Notes: generated from the sequence alone by a model not told the origin. 64,000 nt of DNA from DATKAB01 sp964542745 (GCA_964542745.1 CAZIVR010000006.1:8232-72231), one strand, 5' to 3'. Positions 26,980 to 37,915 are shown, numbered from the stretch's first letter. Numbers and translations are program-made.

Positions 26980-29397
26980 TCACTCGTAACGCAGCGCCAC
27001 CATCGGATCCACGCGCGAGGCGCGCAGCGCGGGCAGCCACGCGGCGGTCACCCCGGACAGCACCAGCAGCACGCTCACCACCGTGAAGGTCGGCGGGTCG
27101 GTCGCGTTCACGCCGAACAGCTGCGACTGCATGAAGCGCGTGACCCCCCACGCCGCCGCGAGGCCGATGCCGATGCCGACGCCGGTCAGGCGGAGCGCCT
27201 GCATCGTCACCATGCGCACCACCGCCGCGGGCTCGGCCCCGAGCGCCATGCGGATCCCGATCTCCTGGGTGCGCTGGCTCACGGAGTAGGACATCACGCC
27301 GAAGATGCCGACCCCCGCGATCACCAGCGCGATCACCGCGAACACGCCGAACAGCGAGGTGAAGAGACGGTGGGTCCACATCGAGAACTTCACGTGCTCC
27401 CGGATGTTCCGGACCTCGACCAGCGCCTGGTCCGGATCCCGGCTCTGGAGGATCGAGCGGATCTTCGCGGCCAGCGCCGCGGGCGGGGCGTCGGACAGGA
27501 CCGTGAAGGTCATCATCTGCACCGGATCCTGCGTGTGGGGCACGTAGGCCTGCTCGAGCCGCTGCTCGTCGTCCTCCACGTTCTGGAGCACGTTGCCCGC
27601 CACGCCGACCACGGTGGTCCAGCCCACCGAGTCCGGCTGGCCCGCGTACTTGAAGTGGCGGCCCAGGGCGCTCTGGCCGGGCCAGAACTTCTTCGCGAAC
27701 GCCTCGCTCACGATCGCGACGCGCTCCGACGTGGGCGTGTCGAGGGCGTTGAAGTCGCGCCCCGCCCGGAGCGGGATGCCGAGGATGCGGAAGTAGTCGG
27801 GGTAGACGATGCCGTAGCGCACCGGGACCGCGTGCTTCGGGTCCTGGTCCTTCGCGTCCTGGGTGATGACGCGCCGTCCCCAGCCGTTGCGCCCGAGCGG
27901 CAGGGTCTGGACCGCGCTCAGGGCCTGCACCCCGGGGATCGCCGCGATCTGCGGCATCACCGCCCGGAAGAACTCCAGCTTCTGGTGGTTCTCCGGGTAG
28001 GTGGCGAAGGGCAGCAGCACGCGTCCCGTCAGCACGCCGTCGAGGCGCAGGTTGTTCTGGAGGTCGTAACGGTTGAGGAAGCTGCGGATCATGAGCCCCG
28101 CCCCCACCAGCAGCACCAGCGAGAGCGCGACCTCGGCGACCACCAGCCCCGCGCGCAGGCGGTTGCGGCCCCGCGAGAAGCCGGCCTGCGCGCTGCCCTC
28201 GCGGAGCGCCTCGCTCAGGCGGCCGTCGCCGGCGTGCAGGGCGGGCGCGAAGCCGAACAGCAGCCCCGAGAGCACCGTCACGCCGACCGTGAACAGCAGC
28301 ACCGGCGCGTCGATGTCGAAGTCGAGCCACATCGGCATCTCGAGCGGGATCATCCCCATCCACAGCCGGTTGCCCCAGTGGGCCAGCATCACGCCGAGCA
28401 CCGCGCCGAGGCAGGCGACCAGCACGCTTTCGGTGAGGAGCTGGCGCGTGATGCGGCCGCGCGAGGCGCCGAGCGCCATGCGCAGGCTGATCTCCCGCCG
28501 GCGGGCCGCGGCGCGCGCCAGCATCAGGTTCGCCACGTTGGCGCACGCGATCAGGAGCACGAACACGACCGCCGCCTGCAGCAGGAGCATCATCGGGCGG
28601 ATGTCGAGCACCGTCCGCTCCTTGTACGGCATCACGCGCATCGTCAGCCCCTCGAGCTCCTTGGGGTGGTCGCGCAGGTAGCCGGCCATCAGGGTCTTCA
28701 TCTCGGCGTCGGCCTGCTCGGCGGTGACGCCGGGCTTGAGGCGGGCGGCGACCCTCAGGCTGAAGGAGTCCCAGGTGTCGTCCTTCGCGTCGTAGCCCAT
28801 GGGAATCCAGAAATCCTGCACCTCGGGCCAGGTGAAGCCCTCCGGCATCACGCCGATGATGGTGCGGGTGCGCCCGTTCATCCGGAGCGTCTTGCCGAGG
28901 ATCGCCGGATCGCCCTGGAAGCGGTTCTTCCAGATGCGGTGGCTGATCACGATCGGCACCCAGTTCGGGCCCATCTGCTCGTGCTCGGCGGTGAAGCCGC
29001 GGCCGAGGATGGGTTTGACCCCGAGCGCGTCGAACAGGTCGTAGGTCATGGTCGTGCCGAACAGCTGCTCGGGCTCGCGCCCGATCGTCACGAAGGCGTT
29101 GTGGTCCCAGAAACCCCCGAGGGCCTCGAAGCTCTTCGCGCGGCCGCGCAGGTCGCGCAGCATGGTGAACGAGATCGACTGGTCGTTGTTCTGCTTCGGC
29201 TCGAAGTGGTCCACCGAGACCAGGCGCTCGGATCCGGGAAGCGGGAGCGGCCGGTAGAGCACCCCGTAGACCATGGTGAACACCATGGTGTTGAGTCCGA
29301 TGCCGAGCGCCATGACCGCCACCACCACCGCGGTGTAGATGGGCGTGCGGCGCAGCGAGCGCAGCGCGTAGCGCAGGTCCTGGAAGAGAACGTCCAT
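26980..29397 (-). CDS. ADOP-type ABC transporter permease (MacB/FtsX fold)
   Basis: An 805-residue permease with two FtsX-like halves, matching the duplicated ADOP family abundant in Acidobacteria and related phyla. The N-terminal block DLRYALRSLRRTPIYT is diagnostic. TM helices lie at about 20-45, then three around 265-425 flanking a MacB periplasmic core, and again near 680-790 after a second periplasmic domain. It ends with VDPMVALRYE. With the adjacent ATPase and membrane fusion protein it should form a MacAB-like efflux or lipid/peptide export machine. Three bases separate it from the ATPase gene. The substrate is unknown. Confidence 0.93.
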   Translation of the reverse strand: MDVLFQDLRYALRSLRRTPIYTAVVVAVMALGIGLNTMVFTMVYGVLYRPLPLPGSERLVSVDHFEPKQNNDQSISFTMLRDLRGRAKSFEALGGFWDHNAFVTIGREPEQLFGTTMTYDLFDALGVKPILGRGFTAEHEQMGPNWVPIVISHRIWKNRFQGDPAILGKTLRMNGRTRTIIGVMPEGFTWPEVQDFWIPMGYDAKDDTWDSFSLRVAARLKPGVTAEQADAEMKTLMAGYLRDHPKELEGLTMRVMPYKERTVLDIRPMMLLLQAAVVFVLLIACANVANLMLARAAARRREISLRMALGASRGRITRQLLTESVLVACLGAVLGVMLAHWGNRLWMGMIPLEMPMWLDFDIDAPVLLFTVGVTVLSGLLFGFAPALHAGDGRLSEALREGSAQAGFSRGRNRLRAGLVVAEVALSLVLLVGAGLMIRSFLNRYDLQNNLRLDGVLTGRVLLPFATYPENHQKLEFFRAVMPQIAAIPGVQALSAVQTLPLGRNGWGRRVITQDAKDQDPKHAVPVRYGIVYPDYFRILGIPLRAGRDFNALDTPTSERVAIVSEAFAKKFWPGQSALGRHFKYAGQPDSVGWTTVVGVAGNVLQNVEDDEQRLEQAYVPHTQDPVQMMTFTVLSDAPPAALAAKIRSILQSRDPDQALVEVRNIREHVKFSMWTHRLFTSLFGVFAVIALVIAGVGIFGVMSYSVSQRTQEIGIRMALGAEPAAVVRMVTMQALRLTGVGIGIGLAAAWGVTRFMQSQLFGVNATDPPTFTVVSVLLVLSGVTAAWLPALRASRVDPMVALRYE

Positions 29398-29400
29398 CGG

Positions 29401-30141
29401 CTAGCCCCTCTGCTCGTCGACGAGGCGTCCGTCGAACAGGTGGACGATCCGGTCGGCGAACCGCGAGAAGCGCGGGTCGTGCGTCACCATGCAGATCGTC
29501 GCCCCCTGCTGGTGCAGCTCGCGCAGCAGGTTCATCACCGCCTCGCCGTTGGCCGAGTCGAGGTTTCCGGTGGGCTCGTCGGCGAGCAGGATGACCGGGT
29601 CGCCGGCCAGCGCGCGCGCCACCGCCACGCGCTGCTGCTGGCCGCCCGACAGCTGGCTCGGCAGGTGCCGCGCGCGATGGGCCATGTGCACGCGCTCGAG
29701 CGAATCCGACACGCGCCGCCGGCGCTCGGGCGCCGCCATGCCGCGGTAGGTGAGCGGCAGCTCCACGTTCTCCTCGACCGTCAGGTCGCCGATCAGGTTG
29801 AAGCTCTGGAAGATGAACCCGATCTGCCGGTTGCGGATGCGCGCGCGCTCGCCGAACGAGAGGCTCTGCACCTCCTGCCCGTCGAGCACGTAGCGGCCCG
29901 AGGTCGGCGCGTCGAGCAGGCCGAGGATCGAGAGCAGCGTGGACTTGCCGCAGCCCGAGGGACCCGCGATCGAGAGGAACTCGCCCCTGCGGATCTCGAG
30001 GTGCACGCCCAGCAGCGCGTGGGTCTCGACCTCGTCGGTGGTGAACACCTTCTGCACGTCGCTGAGCCGGATCAGCCCGGCGGCCGTGGCGGCGGCGCCG
30101 TCCCGGCGCGCCTCGGTAACGGGATTCAGGGTCGCGGTCAT
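29401..30141 (-). CDS. MacB/LolD-type ABC transporter ATP-binding protein
   Basis: A 246-residue ATPase. It has Walker A GPSGCGKST, a Q-loop in GFIFQSFNLI, the signature LSGGQQQRVAVARAL, Walker B VILLADEPTGNLD and the H-loop in MVTHDPRF. This is the LolD/MacB subfamily that energises FtsX-type permeases. It is encoded between the membrane fusion protein (32 bp upstream) and the ADOP permease (3 bp downstream). The ATG was chosen because the first beta-strand, LIRLSDVQKVF, starts about 20 residues later and the frame further upstream overlaps the fusion protein gene. Confidence 0.95.
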   Translation of the reverse strand: MTATLNPVTEARRDGAAATAAGLIRLSDVQKVFTTDEVETHALLGVHLEIRRGEFLSIAGPSGCGKSTLLSILGLLDAPTSGRYVLDGQEVQSLSFGERARIRNRQIGFIFQSFNLIGDLTVEENVELPLTYRGMAAPERRRRVSDSLERVHMAHRARHLPSQLSGGQQQRVAVARALAGDPVILLADEPTGNLDSANGEAVMNLLRELHQQGATICMVTHDPRFSRFADRIVHLFDGRLVDEQRG

Positions 30142-30173
30142 CGGGGTCTCCTTGGGTGGGGCCGGTCGTTCGC

Positions 30174-31415
30174 TCACTTGATCCTCACGCGCTCGGCGTT
30201 CGCCCACCGGGACATCTCCGAGAGCACGATCCGATCGCCTTCGTCCAGTCCTTCGAGCACTTCCACGTGGTCGGCCGAGCCCTTGCCGAGCCGCACCGGC
30301 ACGCGCACCGCGAGGTGCCCGTCGCGCTCGACCCGGAACAGGGGCACGGTGGCCTCGCTCGAGCCCTCCGCCGGCCGGCCCACGTACAGCACGTTCGACA
30401 GCCGCTCGATCTCGATCACCGCCTCGACGCTGAGGTCGGGCCGCGCGCCGCGCGGCAGCGAGTCGGTGAGCGCGAGGTCCACGGTCACGGTGCCGCCCTG
30501 CACCGAGGGATCCACGCGGCTCACGCGCGCCTTCACCACGCCGTTGCGCGTGTCCACCGTGGCGGGGAGCCCGAGCGCGAGGTCGCGGGCCAGGACCTCC
30601 GGCACCTGCACCACCGCCTTGAGGCGCTCCTGCCCCGCCACGCGCGCGAGCAGTTGGCCGGGCTGCACCCACTGGCCGGGCTGGAGCGACAGCTCCTGCA
30701 CCGTGCCCGCGGCGCCGGCCCGCACCTGCATCGAGGCCACCCGGTCGCGCTGGAACCGGGCGATCGCCGCCAGCCGGTCCACCTCCGACCTGCGGAGCTC
30801 GAGCTGGGCGGCGGTGGACTCGGTGATGAGCTGGAAGCGCTTCTTCTCGCTCTCGTACTTGTGGAGGGCCTCCTCCGCCTTGTCGCGGGCCCGCTCGATC
30901 TCCATCGCCGAGGTGAGCCCCTCGCCGGCCAGCCGTTCGGCCACCTTCACCTCGCGCTCGGCGTTGCGGTGTTCGAGCCGTGCGGCCGCCACCGTGGCCT
31001 CGGCCGCGAGCCGCTGGCCCTCGAGCGTGGCGCGCTGGCCGGCGAGGTCGGCCTCGGCCTGCTTGAGCTGGCGCTCGGCGTCGAGCGCTTCGAGCTGCAC
31101 GTCGGGGTTGCTCATTTCGAGCAGCACGGTCGCGGGCTCGACCCGGGCGCCGGGGCGGACGAACACGCGCTCGACGCGCCCGGCGGTGAGCGCGGGGACC
31201 ATGCGCTGGTCCTCGGGCACCAGCGTGCCGATCGCCCGCACCTCGCGCCGGAACTCCCCGCGCTTCACGGTGTCGAGGAGCACGGAGGAGCGCTCCAGCG
31301 TGGGGGCGGCGGGTCCGAGGCGGGACATGCCGAGGGTGACCAGGATCAGCGCCGCCACCACGCCTCCCCAGACCAGGGCGTGGTGCTTCTTCTTCGGGGT
31401 GCGGGGAACATCCAT
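30174..31415 (-). CDS. Membrane fusion protein (MacA/HlyD family)
   Basis: A 413-residue periplasmic adaptor anchored by one N-terminal helix (about 10-30, VWGGVVAALILVTLG). It has the usual symmetrical order: beta-barrel (FRREVRAIGTLVPEDQR), lipoyl half (ALTAGRVERVFVRPGARV), a long alpha-helical hairpin at about 105-210 for tunnel docking, the second lipoyl half (VRAGAAGTVQELSLQPGQWV) and a membrane-proximal domain. It bridges the ABC permease to an outer-membrane channel. The ATG at 31415 has GGAGG six bases upstream; an in-frame GTG/ATG 14 codons earlier is less likely. It is the first gene of the transporter-regulator operon. Confidence 0.93.
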   Translation of the reverse strand: MDVPRTPKKKHHALVWGGVVAALILVTLGMSRLGPAAPTLERSSVLLDTVKRGEFRREVRAIGTLVPEDQRMVPALTAGRVERVFVRPGARVEPATVLLEMSNPDVQLEALDAERQLKQAEADLAGQRATLEGQRLAAEATVAAARLEHRNAEREVKVAERLAGEGLTSAMEIERARDKAEEALHKYESEKKRFQLITESTAAQLELRRSEVDRLAAIARFQRDRVASMQVRAGAAGTVQELSLQPGQWVQPGQLLARVAGQERLKAVVQVPEVLARDLALGLPATVDTRNGVVKARVSRVDPSVQGGTVTVDLALTDSLPRGARPDLSVEAVIEIERLSNVLYVGRPAEGSSEATVPLFRVERDGHLAVRVPVRLGKGSADHVEVLEGLDEGDRIVLSEMSRWANAERVRIK

Positions 31416-31823
31416 CGAATCCTCCGTTTCCGGCGTTGACGGGGCCGGCTCGCGCAACGTTGCACTGGAAGATCCGTACCGGTCGCACGCCTTCGGCCGC
31501 GACGGGATTCCATGGACTTAGCGCCGCCCCGCGCCCGCGGCCGCGGGCCCGGTGTCCGCTCGCGGGATTGCCGCGTCCCGGAAGCGGACACGGCCGGCCG
31601 CCGTCGCGAGCGCGCCCGGAACCGCGCGCCGATCGGGTCGCGCCGGGCGGCGTCGCGCTCCGGCTCGCCCGCGGGACGCGCCGCCCCGCCCGGGCGGCTC
31701 ACGCACCCCGAGGCAACGCTTCGCCGGGTCCCGCGCTCTCATCGGTGACCGATGCAACCCGGCGGCGGGGTCCCCGCGTAGGGGGACCATTCGCCGTCGC
31801 TCCCTCCTTCCCGGAGTCCGCCC
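31416..31823. other. Divergent intergenic region with palindrome
   Basis: It holds the promoters of the transporter operon (leftward) and the DUF4097 gene (rightward). A perfect 10-bp palindrome, GCAACGTTGC, lies at 31454-31463, 39 bp before the operon start, and could be an operator. No gene is seen. Confidence 0.45.
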
Positions 31824-32957
31824 ATGCACGCCCTTCCGTTCCGCACCACGCCGCAGCGCCGAGCGCGCGGCTTCGCCACCACCTTCCTCGTCGCCCTCGG
31901 CCTGCTGTTCATGGCGCTCGCCGCGATCTCGATGGTCGCGAACCGCGCCACCGCCGCTTCGGTCCAGCGGGCCACCCTCTCCGGTCCCGACCTCGCGATC
32001 TACAACCTCGCCGGCACGGCCCGCCTCGAACCCGGTACCGGCAGCTCGGTCGAGGCCGTGATCACCCCCGCGGGGCGCGACGCCGACCGCCTCACCGTCG
32101 AGACGCGCGACCTGCGCGGCCGGCGCACGCTGGTCGTGAAGTACCCGTCCCGCAGCGTGATCTACCCCGAGATGGGCCGCGGATCGAGCACGGGCATCCG
32201 GGTCCGGGAGGACGGCACGTTCGGCGGGGACGGCGGCCGGCGCTGGGACTCGGGGCGCGAACGCGTCCGGATCTCCGGCTCGGGCTCCGGGCTCGAGGCG
32301 CACGCCGATCTCGTGGTGAGCGTCCCCCGGGGACAGAAGCTCTCGCTCTACCTGGCGGCCGGCGACGTCACCGTGACCAACGTGGACGGCGTCCTCCGCG
32401 TGGACACGGGCGCCGGTGCGGTCAACACCCGCGGGACGCGCGGCGAGCTCGTCGTGGACACGGGCTCGGGGCAGGTGAACGTGGGCGGCGCCACCGGCCC
32501 GGTGAGCGTGGACACGGGTTCGGGAGACGTGAACGTGGCGGGGGTGCGCGGCGACCGGCTCGTCGTGGACACCGGCTCGGGCGGGATCCGCGCCCGCGAC
32601 CTCTCGGTCGCCACGCTCTCCTGCGACACGGGCTCGGGCGCGGTCGAGCTCGCGGATGTTTCGGCCCGGCGCATCGCGGTGGACACGGGAAGCGGCTCCG
32701 TGGAGATCGCGCTCACGGCGCCCTGCGAGGAAATCGTCGTGGACACCGGATCCGGGGACGTGACGGTGCGGGTGCCGCGCGGCTTCGGGGCCGAGGTGGC
32801 GTTCGACTCGGGGAGCGGCGACTTCCGGACCGACCTGCCCGTGACAATCCAGCGGCGCGAACGGGGCACGTTCCGGGGCCGCGTCGGCGAAGGGGGCGCC
32901 CGGGTGGCGGTCGAGACCGGATCGGGCAGCCTCCGGCTGGCGTCGGCGGCCCGTTAG
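31824..32957 (+). CDS. DUF4097 beta-solenoid protein
   Basis: A 377-residue protein with an N-terminal membrane/signal segment (about 15-45), then a beta-solenoid with a recurring VDTGSG motif about every 12-20 residues (at least nine copies between about 190 and 370). This is the DUF4097 family, found beside anti-sigma factors, adhesins and envelope-stress genes; the molecular role is unknown. The protein is probably exported or anchored with the solenoid outside. It is divergent from the ABC transporter operon and convergent with the TerB-like gene, from which a long hairpin separates it. Confidence 0.82.
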   Translation: MHALPFRTTPQRRARGFATTFLVALGLLFMALAAISMVANRATAASVQRATLSGPDLAIYNLAGTARLEPGTGSSVEAVITPAGRDADRLTVETRDLRGRRTLVVKYPSRSVIYPEMGRGSSTGIRVREDGTFGGDGGRRWDSGRERVRISGSGSGLEAHADLVVSVPRGQKLSLYLAAGDVTVTNVDGVLRVDTGAGAVNTRGTRGELVVDTGSGQVNVGGATGPVSVDTGSGDVNVAGVRGDRLVVDTGSGGIRARDLSVATLSCDTGSGAVELADVSARRIAVDTGSGSVEIALTAPCEEIVVDTGSGDVTVRVPRGFGAEVAFDSGSGDFRTDLPVTIQRRERGTFRGRVGEGGARVAVETGSGSLRLASAAR

Positions 32958-32961
32958 GCCG

Positions 32962-33001
32962 CGTCCGGGACGGGCCCGCGGGCGGGCCGCGCTCCCGGAC
33001 G
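32962..33001. terminator. Hairpin between convergent genes
   Basis: CGTCCGGGA (32962-32970) pairs perfectly with TCCCGGACG (32993-33001) around an inner GC-rich stem. It lies between the stops of the genes at 32957 and 33006 and could terminate both; there is no T-run. Confidence 0.5.
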
Positions 33002-33005
33002 GAGC

Positions 33006-33464
33006 CTACGCGCCGTCGGCGCGGCGGCGGGCCTCGGCCAGGTAGCCGGGGCGAAGGTCGAGCAGCCGCGCCAGCTTCTGGAGCAGGTAGTCCTCGTGGC
33101 GGGACAGCTCGCCGTCCGCCATCACCACCCGCCACAGCAGCTCGGCGAGCAGCAGGCGCTGGCCCTCGTCGTAGTGCCGCACGATCAGGGACGTGAACTG
33201 GTGGAGGTCGGTGGCCTCGCGGCGCTCGGCCTCCGCCAGCTCGATCAACTCGCGCACCCGCTCCTCACCGAGGTCGAAGTGCCGGCCGAGCGCCTGCTCC
33301 ACGTGCCGGCGCTCCTCCGGCGAGAACTCGTCGTCGGCGTGCGCCATCTCGAGGAGCAGCGCGCACGCGGCCACGTGGAGCCGGCTCGACGCCGCCCCGG
33401 CGGGCGCCCCATCCGCGGGCGGGGCGGCGTGCTGCGTGAAGAACGACTTGAGCGCGTCCAGCAT
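33006..33464 (-). CDS. TerB-like tellurite resistance family protein
   Basis: A 152-residue, mostly alpha-helical protein matching the TerB/DjlA-type domain (about 30-140): ACALLLEMAHADDEFSPEER with a conserved acidic pair, and VMADGELSRHEDYLLQKLARL near the end. TerB-like domains bind divalent metal and occur in stress modules; they do not by themselves imply tellurite resistance. No signal sequence is seen. The start is an ATG preceded by GGAGGT. It follows the YHS gene by about 30 bp and may be the last gene of that operon. Confidence 0.85.
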   Translation of the reverse strand: MLDALKSFFTQHAAPPADGAPAGAASSRLHVAACALLLEMAHADDEFSPEERRHVEQALGRHFDLGEERVRELIELAEAERREATDLHQFTSLIVRHYDEGQRLLLAELLWRVVMADGELSRHEDYLLQKLARLLDLRPGYLAEARRRADGA

Positions 33465-33495
33465 CGGGACCTCCGGTTCGGGAGGCCCCAGTGTC

Positions 33496-33962
33496 TCACC
33501 GATACACCTTCTCCGTCTTCACGACCTCCGGCCAGTTGCGGTCGGCCTTCTCGACGAAACCGGGAACGTCCGCCGACCACAGCTGCTTCACCTCCGCGTC
33601 GTAGTTGAGGTACAGCCGGCCGCCCACCACGCTGAAGGCGGCCGGATCCACCGCGGCCTTGTAGCCGCGGGAGGCGCCGTAGGCGCAGAAGCCGCCGTAG
33701 CGCGGCGCGTACTTCGCGGGGTTGGCGACGAACGAGTCCCGGTTCGCGGCGGTCGCGAACAGGAAGGTCGCCCCCTCGTGCCTCGCGCGGTGCTTGCGGA
33801 GCCCGGGCGTCGGCCGGCCCGCGGTGAAGTAGGCGACCGGGTCGTAGCCGCGGATCGCGATCCCGTTCTCCTCGTTGACGCTCCCGGCGTGCGCTCCCGG
33901 GGCCGCTCCGCACGCGGCGAACAGCGCCGACGCCAGCAGCGCGGCGCGGGCGATGGGCCCGA

Positions 33963-33966
<4 letters not shown>
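33496..33966 (-). CDS. Exported YHS-domain protein
   Basis: A 156-residue protein. A hydrophobic leader (about 5-27, possibly lipoprotein-like around LFAAC) is followed by a YHS-type domain: IAIRGYDPVAYFTAGRP, FLFATAANRDSFVANPAKYAPRYGG, then FCAYGASRGYK. YHS domains are thought to bind metals, and this form is common as a stand-alone periplasmic protein. GTG start, overlapping the dehydrogenase stop by four bases (GTGA, 33963-33966) with GGAGG five bases upstream. It is encoded in a redox operon, so a metal or haem-related accessory role is plausible. Confidence 0.85.
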
Positions 33967-35161
<1,195 letters not shown>

Positions 35162-35165
<4 letters not shown>

Positions 35166-36178
35166 TCCTCGATCACCTCCATGGCGTGCCCGTCCGGGTC
35201 ACGCACGATCAGTCCCTTCGAAAAGCCGAGGGAGCGGTCCGGCATCGTCACGACGCCGCTCGAAACCATCGCCGCCCGCGCGGAGCGCAGCGCGCTCGCC
35301 GCGGCGGCGGCGTCGCGGGTCTTGAGCGAGGTCTGCCAGTGGATCAGGTCGTTGGGGCGCGCGTCCGCCGGGTAGGCCCGCCCGTCGCGCGGCGCGAGGT
35401 ACTCGAGGAACTCGATGGCCGGTCCGCCGCCCGGCGCCTTGAGCGAGGTGATCCGGAGGTGCGCGCCGAACACGTTGTTGAGGCGCTCCTGCTCCACCCC
35501 CCAGTTCTCGGCGCCGCCCTGCACCTGCATCCCGAGCAGGTCGCGATAGAAGGCGAGGCTGCGGTCGGTGTCGGCGACCACGATCGCGGTGTGGTCGATC
35601 CCGAGGAACAGCCGGTCCTTCCGCTGCCACTTCGGGTCGCCCTTGCCCCTGGGGAAGTGCAGCACCTCGAGGGCGTGGCCGTCCGGGTCGCGAAAGTAGA
35701 AGGCCGAGATCCCGCCGGCGTTGGGATTCCAGTCCGGCAGCGTCTGGGGCCCGGTCGAGGCGTGCTCGACCTTGAAGGCGCGCAGGCGGCGGTAGGCCGA
35801 GTCCATGTCGCTCACGATGATCGCGACGTGCTGGAACCAGCCGTCGTTCGAACGCTGCGTCTCGGGGCGCCCCTTCCCGCGCGGGGCGAGGTACTCGGTG
35901 AGCTGGATCTCCTCCTCGCCGAGCGCCAGCGTCGCCTGCCGCACCCGCGCCCCGAACACCCCCTGCAGGTGCTCGTAGGCCTCACCGTGCGTCTCCAGCT
36001 CCGACACCTTCCGGAACTTCAGCACCTCGGTGAAGAACTTCACGGACCGGTCGAGGTCCGACACCGTGATCTCGACGGGCCCCACCGCCTGGACCCGCGG
36101 CGCCTGGGCCGCCCGGGCCGAAACCGCGAGCAGCAGCGTGAGGAGCGCGAGGGCGAGCGCGTGCCGGAGGGCCCTCAC
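35162..36178 (-). CDS. Exported double-VOC (glyoxalase/dioxygenase fold) protein
   Basis: A 338-residue protein with a signal peptide (about 1-23, LALALLTLLLAVSARA) and two vicinal-oxygen-chelate units, about 30-180 and 195-338. Both contain HVAIIVSD/HTAIVVADT-type opening strands and DPDGHALEV/DPDGHAMEV closing strands, so metal ligands appear in each half. Family members are lyases or extradiol dioxygenases; an exported one is unusual and its substrate is unclear. GTG start in a GTGA overlap with the GMC oxidoreductase stop (36175-36178), and its own stop overlaps the next gene, so it is embedded in the operon. Confidence 0.82.
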
Positions 36179-37782
36179 GCCGCACCTCCCTGCGCCACCA
36201 TGGCCTCGCCCCGCACGCCCAGCCGCTCCTTCAGGTGCTCGGCCACTCGCAGCGCGTTGGCCATGATCGTGAGCGCCGGGTTGACCGCGCTGCTGGAGGG
36301 GAAGAACGAGCCGTCCACCACGTAGAGATTGTCGAGGTCGTGCGCCTTGCAGTTCAGGTCCAGCACCGAGGAGCGCGGATCCGCGCCGAACCGGCAGGTG
36401 CCGTTCTGGTGCGCGACGCCCGCGAGCGGGATGCGCTTGCCGATGTAGGCCTGCATCGGGATCAGCTCGGTGTGGCACTCGGTGCCGTGGGCGTCGCAGG
36501 GCACGCGCCGGAGCACCCGCTGCAGCTCGTGGGTCAGGCGCCGGTGCGACTCCTCGTTGTTGGGCGTGTAGTCCAGGCGGATCTGGCCGTCGCGCTCCAC
36601 CGTGACGCGGTTCCCGGCGCTCGGCAGGTCCTCGCTGGTGAGCCAGAAGTCGAGCGAGTGCTTCGCCATCTGGTCGAGCGTCCAGCCGGGCACGAACTTC
36701 GGCGCCCCCGCGCGCAGCGTGTGCTCGTCGAGCTTGCCGACGAACGACACGTGACCCATCGGGTGCGGCCACTCCTTCGTGCCCCAGTAGAAGTCGTTCA
36801 TGGCCCAGGTCTTCTGGAACACCGTGGGGTTCTCGCACTTCGTGATCTGCATCATCACGCTGTTCAGGTGGCACATGTAGTTGCGCCCCACCTGGTCCGA
36901 CGCGTTGGCGAGCCCGTTCGGGTGCCGGTCGTTCGCCGAGCGCAGCAGCAGCGCGGCCGAGTTGATCGCGCCCGCCGCCGAGATCACGAGATCGGCCGAG
37001 TACGTTTCGGTCCGGCCCTCGCGCTCGACGACCACTCCCGTGACGGCGCGGCCGGCGGCGTCGGTCTCGAGCTTCTTCACGAGGGCGTTGACCATGAGCG
37101 ACACGTTCTCGTGCCGGAGCGCCGGGTCCACGCAGGTGACCTGCGCGTCGGCCTTGGCGTTGACGAGGCACGGATGGCCGTCGCAGGTCGCGCAGCGCAC
37201 GCAGGCGCTCCGGCGCCAGTCCGACTCGTCGAGGTGGATGCCGATGGGCACGTGGAACGGCCGGTAGCCCTGGGCGGCGATCCCGTCGTTGAGGCGCTGG
37301 ATGCGCGGCTCGTGGCTCACCGCCGGGTGCCTGAAGGGCGCGCTCGCCCACGGCTCGGTCGGATCCTCGCCGCGCGTGCCGTGCACGCTGTAGAGGTGCT
37401 CGGCCCGCGTGTAGTAGGGCTCGAGGTCGGCGTAGCGAATCGGCCATTCGGGCGAGAGGCCGCCCGCGTGCTCGACCGCGCCGAAGTCGCGCTCGCGCAT
37501 GCGCAGCAGGGCGGCGCCGTAGAACTTGGTGTTGCCGCCCACGAAGTAGTGCTGGCCGGCCTGGAACTCCTTGCCCTTCGGATCGCGCCACTTCTCGGCG
37601 TTGTTGTAGCGCCCTTCGAGCACCACGGCCTGCGTGCTCCAGTTCTGCGGTTCGCGGCGGGCGTAGTCGCCGCGCTCGAGCAGCAGGATGCGCTTGCCCG
37701 TCGGGGCCAGCGCCCAGGCCAGCGTGCCACCGCCGGCTCCCGTGCCGATGATGATGACGTCGTAGTGGTTCCCGGCGGACAT
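36175..37782 (-). CDS. GMC family oxidoreductase
   Basis: A 535-residue FAD enzyme. The dinucleotide fold at about 8-35 reads VIIIGTGAGGGTLAWALA. There is a Cys-rich segment (ACVRCATCDGHPC) at about 195-210, and the C-terminal GMC block contains HQNGTCRFG and VVDGSFFPSSSAVNPALT. Glucose, choline or cellobiose-type dehydrogenases share this layout; the Cys motif occurs in many bacterial members and may bind metal. It has no signal peptide, but Tat-independent export with partners is possible. First gene of a five- or six-gene overlapping operon (GMC, VOC, glucose dehydrogenase, YHS, TerB-like). Confidence 0.92.
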   Translation of the reverse strand: MSAGNHYDVIIIGTGAGGGTLAWALAPTGKRILLLERGDYARREPQNWSTQAVVLEGRYNNAEKWRDPKGKEFQAGQHYFVGGNTKFYGAALLRMRERDFGAVEHAGGLSPEWPIRYADLEPYYTRAEHLYSVHGTRGEDPTEPWASAPFRHPAVSHEPRIQRLNDGIAAQGYRPFHVPIGIHLDESDWRRSACVRCATCDGHPCLVNAKADAQVTCVDPALRHENVSLMVNALVKKLETDAAGRAVTGVVVEREGRTETYSADLVISAAGAINSAALLLRSANDRHPNGLANASDQVGRNYMCHLNSVMMQITKCENPTVFQKTWAMNDFYWGTKEWPHPMGHVSFVGKLDEHTLRAGAPKFVPGWTLDQMAKHSLDFWLTSEDLPSAGNRVTVERDGQIRLDYTPNNEESHRRLTHELQRVLRRVPCDAHGTECHTELIPMQAYIGKRIPLAGVAHQNGTCRFGADPRSSVLDLNCKAHDLDNLYVVDGSFFPSSSAVNPALTIMANALRVAEHLKERLGVRGEAMVAQGGAA

Positions 37783-37915
37783 GGCGACCTCCCAGCGATG
37801 GAACGCGGCGGCTCGTGGCGACGAGGGATGGAATGCCGGGCCGCGCGCCCGGGTTCCCGGCGTCCGGTTCGGGGCCGGACGCCGCGGCGCGGCCCCGGCG
37901 TCCGCCCCGGAAACA

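Noticed and set aside
31454..31490. Possible -24/-12 sigma-54 promoter on the minus strand before the exporter operon
   Set aside because: A GG-N10-GC spacing exists but only about half of the consensus bases match.
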